A stretch of DNA of 64,000 nucleotides from NCBI GenBank assembly GCA_034509495.1, contig CM067507.1:34899460-34963459 (forward strand), given 5' to 3'. Below are positions 38,525 through 46,933 of this stretch, in pieces. The notes under the pieces are model-generated. The model was not told the origin of the DNA, did no database searches, and worked only from the letters and a program-made list of their open reading frames with translations. Numbering within the stretch: position 1 is the stretch's first letter; each line of letters starts with the position of its first letter. The translations under genes and the position numbers were made by a program. This DNA comes from Acestrorhynchus altus (lineage: Eukaryota; Chordata; Actinopteri; Characiformes; Acestrorhynchidae).

Positions 38525-41500
38525 AGCAGTTATCAGGTAACACTGTAAAGCTGTTCTTCATATTTAAGCCTGGTCAGCACTGCTTACTTTACTGTCCCTA
38601 TAAACACTGTTTGTGGTTTAAATGATCTTTATTTTTTGTTTAACGGTTCTTTCACCCCACATGCCGTCAATCAGTCAAGATCTGTTTTTTTGGGTTTTTT
38701 TTTTTTTTTTTTTTTAAATCAGTGTGTTACAACTACAAGGCCATCAGAAGTCAGTAGCCACCCAAACCCAAATATCAAGATTTTCCCACATACTTTGCAG
38801 TCTTCATTAAGGTCACAGGGGCTTGTTGGTGCGGCGTAGTGTGAAGGTGCCATGATGTGAACTACAGAAACAGACAAAACATAACCTTGTAACTGAGCGC
38901 TGGGGACAGCATGCAAGCGTGTGGACTGTGTTCCTGACTTCTGTTGTGTTTTTATAAATTCCTCATTAAATTCACATTTTATTTACATCTTTAGTGTTAA
39001 AAAATCAGCATTACCAGTTTAATACAAATGGCCCAACATCTAAAGGAATGCTGTCCCTAGCATTCATACTCGGCCCTCAACCACATCCACGGCTCTGTGC
39101 AGCCTTAATAAAGTCCCGTGGTTTCAGCAGGGTGAGAGAAGTGTGAAAGCATGTACTCTATGGACAAAAGTATTGGGACACCTTCTCATTTATTGTTTCT
39201 TCTGAAATCAAGGATATTAAAAATAATGGAAGGCTCTCTGTTAGACTTTAGAGTTTTGCTTTGGGGATTTGATTACTTTCAGCAACACTTCAGCATTAGT
39301 GAGGTCATCCTCAACTCCTCAACTCATCTCAAAAGCACTGACTGAAGCACCATAATTCCAGGGAACACAATTCCACTGCTCCCTAATGCTAGGGGGATTT
39401 ATAGCCCTCTAGACCACACCTGGCATTAGACATGGTGCCAATAGGTTCATGTTTATCTGCTCCAGAGTGTCCTATTCTATTGGCAGTACTTCTCTTCAGG
39501 ATCGAGACAAGCTATGTGTGCATTTGCACATCTATGTCAGCAACGGGTGCAGCTCAAAGTAGCTGATTGCATTCATTTGAAGGGGTGTCCATAAACCTTT
39601 GGACATACAGTGCCCAGTCTTGTTTGTTAGTGACCTCATAGCCTCAGCGTTAAACTTGGACTTCAAATGTCTTGTTAAATGTCTTGGTTAATTGACGGTT
39701 TTGTTTATATTTGATATTTTACCTGAAAAAATTCCTTAAAACATTGATTCTCTTGTTCTTCTGAATGCTGTGGATCCTTCACTCACTGGAGATTTCATCC
39801 TCTTGCTGATTTTACCAGTAAAACATTACCATTTCTAATAATGATCTCTGCATATCTGGATCCGGGTTCGGGTACCGATGGCATTCCAAAAGCTCTCGTT
39901 CTCATTCCGTACCTGTCTGTCTCCCTTCACCCTCCATATTTAGCTCTGATGGTAGTTTGGGCCTAAACGGATCTGTGATGATGAAGTCTGTGGGTTTTTG
40001 GTGAAGCTGTTCTTCCTTTTCTGTTTTATGGGTGTGACTAACTTTCTTTTTCTGGGTTCTCTCTCGCTCTCTCGCTCTCTTTTCCTGTATCTTTGCTCTG
40101 GCAGTGGTGGCTCCAGGCCCGGGGCTCGGCCCAGCCCCCATGTCTCAGTTTGGAACGATATCGAGGCAGATTTCCCGACACAACTCTACCACCTCGTCCG
40201 TCTCCATGGTTTCGGCCACAGGGACGTATCGCCGCGCCCCCTCTGTTTCCTCCCAGTTTCCCCTGCAGCAGCCACATGTCAACGGTGCCGCTCCAGTGGC
40301 CTACACACAGAACTCAAGTAAGACGCCCCCTTTTACCCGACAGCAGTGGATTTTTTGTGCTTTGTAGTTTCAAAACAAGCCAGTTTGTTAGTCACACTTC
40401 CTGCATAAGCTTTACAACCAACCAGTGTCATTATTCCGATCACCACTGTACACATACGTCATCCAGCCCTGGCGAAGGTGTGAGTGAGTGCAGTCTATCA
40501 GTGACTATCAACAAAAAAGTCCCCTTAACAAACACCTTGTTTTAGTAATTTTGTATTTATAGCAAATTACAGTAATTCTTAAAATTTACACAACGTCTTA
40601 AAAGGACATATAAAGTAATTTTTTGGAGACGAATTGAAATTTATATAAAGTCGTCAGTCATACAAAAATCTTTAGTTTCAAGGCAAAAGTCAATGTAAAG
40701 TTTTAATTCCAATTAGGTCATTTAATCTAATCTTATAATATAACATAATGTAATATTAATGATATAATGATAATATAACAGCATAATAATGCAGTTACAC
40801 CCTTTTAAAGAACAATAGACTTTAATTATTACAAACATTGAATTTGGAATTTAAGTTTCTTATATATTTGAAAGAAATTAACTTTAAATCACCTTTTTGT
40901 TTGTTTGCATTTTTAATGTATTTTTGCTTGTTTTGATGTAACTGGATCATTCGAGTTAACGTGCTAAGAAGAATATTAAGGGGTGATATTAATAAAATGA
41001 TTGTACAATATTGTCATAACAGTGTGATGAGATGATAGTTATAGTGACTGGCCTAATTCCTCATTTTGGGGCATTTCTGTTGGTCAGTTCGTCGTGATGT
41101 AAATAATGTTTAGACCCGGTTCAGCTAAACTGCAGGTGAAGTTCTGTAAGATGTTCCTTCAACGAGCTGCAGAATCACTGAATTTTACGGAAAGTTCAGT
41201 GTCTTGCTCAAGGGCTCTTCAGTCACGTCAGTTCAGGGATTCGAACCGGCGACCTTCCAGCCACAAGGCCACGGCTGCCCCTTACGTAATACTGCTGATT
41301 TGAATCCCTACTGCTAGTCTTGTTTCTGTATTTGGGTTAAAACATAACTGACTCAATAACAGCTTGTCATTTGCTTTACCTTTATGTAAACTCCACCCAG
41401 GGGTGTGTTCAGTGTGTGATGTAACCATGGCGATGACCACGTTCTTTCACGGAAGCTGATAAAGATCATTTCTTTGCACTAAAAGGGAAATGGGTATAAA

Positions 41501-44500
41501 AAGACATGCGAGACCTAGAACACTGAACACTAGACACCTTTGGGAGGTTTGTGTGGACAATACTTATCCCTCGAGAGTCCAGACCCAGTTTGGAATATTG
41601 ATCAAAATGACCGAATCTGGTACCTTATTGAGCAGCTCAGTAAGAAATTAAAGTGTTTGATGATTCAGTGGGTTGAAGCTCTCAGACAAAACCAGCTCAT
41701 TGTAAAAAGTGTAATTACACACGCCAGCTTTGTGTAAGTGATGCAGCGTGTTCAGTATGTGTCACTTGGGGACTTCATGGGTTAAAGTGAAGAACAAAGT
41801 GCCGTAAAGGATGGGTTCAGCTCTGGGGAACCGTGGGTGGCTCCTGTTATCAGCCAGTTTGCATTGCCATGTACATGTTTATTGATTCCGTAATCCTTAG
41901 GAAGAAATAAGTCATAAAGGTTTGAACAATTAAAACGCTGATTAATTAATCAGAGCTCTTAGGTCACTGCCATTACAGTGCGCTGGAATTCCCCTGTTAT
42001 GCATTAGTTATTACATGTATTCAGTAATGATTTATACAGTAGAATGTATACAGTATTATACGAGTAGAGTATTGTGGGTCAGGGATAGGCAACCCCAGTC
42101 TTGGAGTTCCACATTCCAGGAATTCCTGCTTCCAGTTAACAATTTTGTGAATGTGAAGTATTTTCCCAGGTGGTTTAGATTGTTTTCAAGCAAGGAAAAG
42201 CTCACCGAACTGTCACACCAAGCCATGTGATCACGTTCTCCCTGCTTACTTCATAAGGACATCCACTGATGGTCCATAAACCAGCATCTTAATGCTGAGG
42301 TCATGTTAGTTATCAGCAGATGACCAGTAAATCCAGCCCTTGTCTCCTCAGCGCGTGCTCTGGTTTCAGTCGTCAAGGTATGCAGCCTGCAGCGTTCTCG
42401 TTTGAAGGGCAGGAGCTGTTTCATTAAGGCAGTATTGAACTCCTCCCATCTGAAAGTGCAATTTAAGGCTTTTCTGCTCTCTGCTGTGCTCGTTTCTGCC
42501 GTCTTTGCATTGATGCAGGATATCCTTGGCCTCATCCAGGACAAGCGGTCAGTGTGAGAACCCTGATATGACACGGCTGCGGCTCCTCGTGGCAGTTTTT
42601 GTTGAGTCAGGCTTTAATTATTCCTCAGAGTGTCCTCCGGGCACCTGCGTGACTCGAACATGTCAGAAGTGCGAGCTTAAAGCCAAGACCTGGCAAGGTT
42701 GAAGCTGTCTCTCAGCATCTATCCTTTAAACTGTTTCAGCAGAGCAGTATTTTCACCATATCGTCCACGTCTACTGTGGCATTTTAGAGTTTAGTGGAAG
42801 AACAGCTTGGGTCTGGTGGTCACCCTCCCCCCCCTCTCTGTCCCTGTCAGTTCTGCAGGTGTTCTGCTGTCCTTGAGCTCCGTTGAACCTCTCAGACTTG
42901 TCTGGTGGGGGCTGCAGCACCTGTGTTGGTTGTGAATGGAGATCAGCCACTGTTTATGTGTTGCAGCCTGGAAGTTCAGGTGTTGAATCACACTGACATG
43001 CTTTAATGGGCACGAAAGGAAATGGTTTGATGAGACCGCACGTTCACAGAGATCTGGAAGCCTTTCACTGATGAGCCACCTCTTGTTTGTTTCCACACTG
43101 ACTGACCATTTAACCGGCTCCATTTAATTACAGACTGCACACTTTATTATCCTGCTTTCGCCCTGTTCCTCAATGGTCAGCTCCCACGGGACCACCACAG
43201 AGCAGCTATTATGTGGGTGATGGATCGTTCTCAGCACTTCAGTGACATTGGCAGGGTGGTGGTGTTATGCTGGTGTAAGTGGATCAGACACAGCAGTGGT
43301 GCTGCAGTGTTTAAACACTGTGTCCACTCACTGTCCACTCTATTAGACACTCCTACCGAGTGTCTCCACCTTGTAGATGTAAAGTCAGAGACAGAAGATC
43401 ATCTGTTTCTGCACAGTTTGTGTTGGTCGTCCTCTAGTCCTTCATCAGTGCTCACAGGACGCTGGACATTTCTGGTTGATGGACTGTTCGGAGTCCTGCA
43501 GTGACACTGAGGGGTTTAAACACTCCAGCAGCACTGCTGCGTCTGATCCACTCGTACCAGCACAACACACACTAACACACCACCACCATGTCAGTGTGAC
43601 TGCAGTGCTGAGAATGACCCACCACCCACATAATAGCTGCTCCTGTGTGGTCAGAGGAGCTGTTTTTGAGGCTTAAACATTACATAAACATTAGCATTAT
43701 AACCATTGTAAGCTATTAAGTGCTTTACGACATTCTGAACAATATTTATTGTGGTATTTTGGTATTTTAAAGGTACAAGTATACCATAAGTTGATGCTAA
43801 ATCATATGGATTGTTAATAACTGAAAACTAGGTCAGCAGTTTATTTTTGCAGGTCACTGTTAATGAGTTTGAATGAGGGACTAATAAGCCTTCATGTAGC
43901 TCCTTTTCAGGGTTAAAGCAGCTTTGGAAAGGCTTTTGTTAATGAGAGGGTCACATTCGCTGACCACTCACACACGGCCCTTCTAGAGTGAGTGTGTCAT
44001 GGAGCTGCGGGGCTCATTCAACTTGAGAGAAGTTCTAAGAATAGCTCATATCTTTTTAAAAAAAATATATATATATTTGACGGCCTCAGCCTGGTCCTAG
44101 ACTATGATCGTTAAGATGAAGAGATCAGGTTTAACAGGTGAATGACTAGATAGACTAATTTAACAGGATTCAAGCCAATGAAACCATACACCACGATTAA
44201 TCGATACACAGTGTGTAATTCTTCACATTTTCAGAGGCAGATCTACCAGAGACAGATTATATCTGCTCAATAACATTTGTTTTACTCCAATCTTTGATGC
44301 AGTGAAGGAACTAATATCATGACATGTTGGATCATTAACTTATGTTGAAAATTCCTGTCTTTTATTATCTTTTAGAAGTAAATACTGTAACGTCCATTTT
44401 TGCATAGTTTCTACATAAAAAAATGACTTTTAAAGCTTAGTCTACATCAGTTCTTCCTCCATTTTGCACAGAAGCATAAATAGCAAAAGTAAAAATAAGG

Positions 44501-45663
44501 AAACACTAATTGTTTTTAAAATGATTTCTTCAAGGTTGAAAAATTAAGCTGTATAGCGTTTGTTCAGAATCGGTCATCAACGTATAATAAGAGCTTTATA
44601 ATGAGATTTCTGGCCATGCTTTTCAGCCGAAGGTCAGAAGAATGTCAGTGTGGGCTGTTGATTGTAAAGGGGCTGCAGGTTTTGTAGTGGAAATTCATGT
44701 AGCGTGAAATATGTCGAGTGCAGGTCTTTGTAAGTGATGAGGTGTGAAAGTGAGTTGAGCCGTTCATCAGTGTCTTGTTAGGGTGGTCTGTGGAGTTTTA
44801 TGACCATTGAATTCTTTTATGTAGTTTCCCCCTCTCACCCCGAACACAATCCAAAACGTCCATCAGCCAAGACATGTTTGGTGTTTGACTGCTGCGTTCG
44901 TTTGCTCTGGAGTTTGTAAGGTTAATGTGGAGACGTTGAGATTCCAAAAACTAGTCTAGTGCTTAATGCGACAGGATGCATTCTAGTGCCTGATGGTCCT
45001 GATCTGTGAGGTTTGTGTGTCGCTTTAGACTCTTTCATTTTACAGTTGTAGCACTTACAGTTGTCTGGGGCAGCTCTTGCACGGCCAAAATAACTGACTT
45101 GAGCCAGAGGTGCCGTCCAATGAGAGTGCCACATTTAAAGACACTACGCTGATTGAACAACCTGTTCTGTTTCCAGGACTCTGGTATATGGGGGTGATGT
45201 GCTTTTTACCACTCCAGCCAACACTTGGCTTTGCTCATAGTGACCTTAGCGACTGCTCAGCCAATGGAAGCTCATTTCATGAAGTTCCCTGTGCTAAGTT
45301 CTTGTGCTGTTGCTACTTCCAGGGGCTCTGTAGTGAGATTTGTGTGCTTGGTTTTATTGAACATCTGTATTATTATAGAATAATAATGTTATATATGGCA
45401 AATATTTAATTCCATTATTCAAAAGGAAAATTATGGACCCACATAAGCAACACATTAGCCTCACTGTTCTTATAGCTGTGGTGGTGAGTTAACGTTTGGG
45501 GTAAATGTGTTCACCAAACTTTCACTTTAACCTCCTTCACACACAGGTTGGGGTTTGGGTTGAGGTTTCTATTATTATTATGTTTGTTTGTTTGTTTGTT
45601 TGTTTTACAGTTTTTCTAATCAACGCACTTTTTTTTTTTTTCTTACTCCTTTTTTGGTGTGTT

Positions 45664-45730
<67 letters not shown>

Positions 45731-46888
45731 ACGTGTGTGTGTGCACGTGTGCGTGCTTGTACAGTGTCTGTTGCCCCCCCGCCTCCCCCCATGCCTCAGC
45801 TGATTCCACAGATCCCTCTCACAGGCTTTGTGGCGAGGGTGCAGGAAAACAGTAAGTGCTAAATAACCCCCCGTGCTGTGCGGAAGTGTGTGTGGGTGTG
45901 TGTCTCCATAGCATGTGCAATTCCAAGGTGTGCCGTATGTCCTCCTTCCCTGTTCCTCTTGCATGATCTTCTCATCGTCTTTACTGATCACCTTCACGCT
46001 GGAGCACACATTACCGTCACCTCTGCTTCTAGAAATGGAGGAAGCGACAACAGAAGACGGAGACAAAAGGGCTTGATGTGATCAGAGGAAACAGAACTGT
46101 GTCACATGTTTATGTAAAAGTGTGTATTCTTTGTAAGCCAGAAAGCGGCTTACTAGGCTGCTCAGTGAGAGATTGGACGTTATTTGCAGGCACAATTGAG
46201 GGGAAAAGCTCTCATTGTTTCTCTAAAGCTCATTTGTGAAACGGTCCACCGTGAGGAAATCTGGGACACACCGGTGCTGAAATACAGGACAGGAACTTAA
46301 AAGCAGAAAAAACACCCCTTCGTTCACCTCTCTGTGACCTGGGTGCATTTCTGACCAGCTTTAGGTTTCAGTTTCTTTTTTAGGTCTCAAATTAGGCTCC
46401 TCCATATTCCATAATCAGATCCTATCATCTGATTGTACTGTTTAATCCTGCCCCCTACTGGTACTTCTGGATATTACAATCAAGCAGCAGCTCGGAGGCG
46501 TACTGTACCAGTCAGAAAAACATCGGATTGAATGAATAATCTTACGTATTTCTTTTTTTTTTTCTCTAAATACTTTGTTTGACACAGATAACGTACAGAT
46601 AACAGTACGTTTGATCCTTATAAATGGATTTATTTCCAAAATCAAACCCTAACAGTTACTGTTGAGCAGCAGTTATGATGTAGTGTGTATATCTTCTAAT
46701 CTGGGGGAGAGAGTCTCATTCCTGGAGGGCAATTGTCCTCCCCTGTTTAGCTTTAGCTCTTGTGATTCTCCCAACGTCAGAAGGATGAAAACCACCCAGT
46801 GAGCAGATGCTGCCTGGTCAACACTGATGTCCACCAACATCCTCCCCAGAAATCCACCCACCGAGAGAGAGAGAGAGAGAGAGGGAGT

Positions 46889-46933
<45 letters not shown>

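Larger units (their letters stand above)
32749..40104 (+). other. abi1 intron, 7.4 kb
   Basis: It contains a large hAT-like element (32815-33922), a possible Tc1 relic (34299-34922), a foldback MITE (36311-36690), the 21-bp satellite (37205-38410) with a nearby (TA)n, and a complete MITE (39152-39612). The rest is unassigned. Confidence 0.7.
40318..45764 (+). other. abi1 intron, 5.4 kb
   Basis: It contains AT-rich sequence, a SINE fragment (41165-41283), a full foldback MITE (43129-43660), (GTTT)n (45579-45606) and the (TG)n tract at the acceptor. No exon was seen. Confidence 0.7.
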
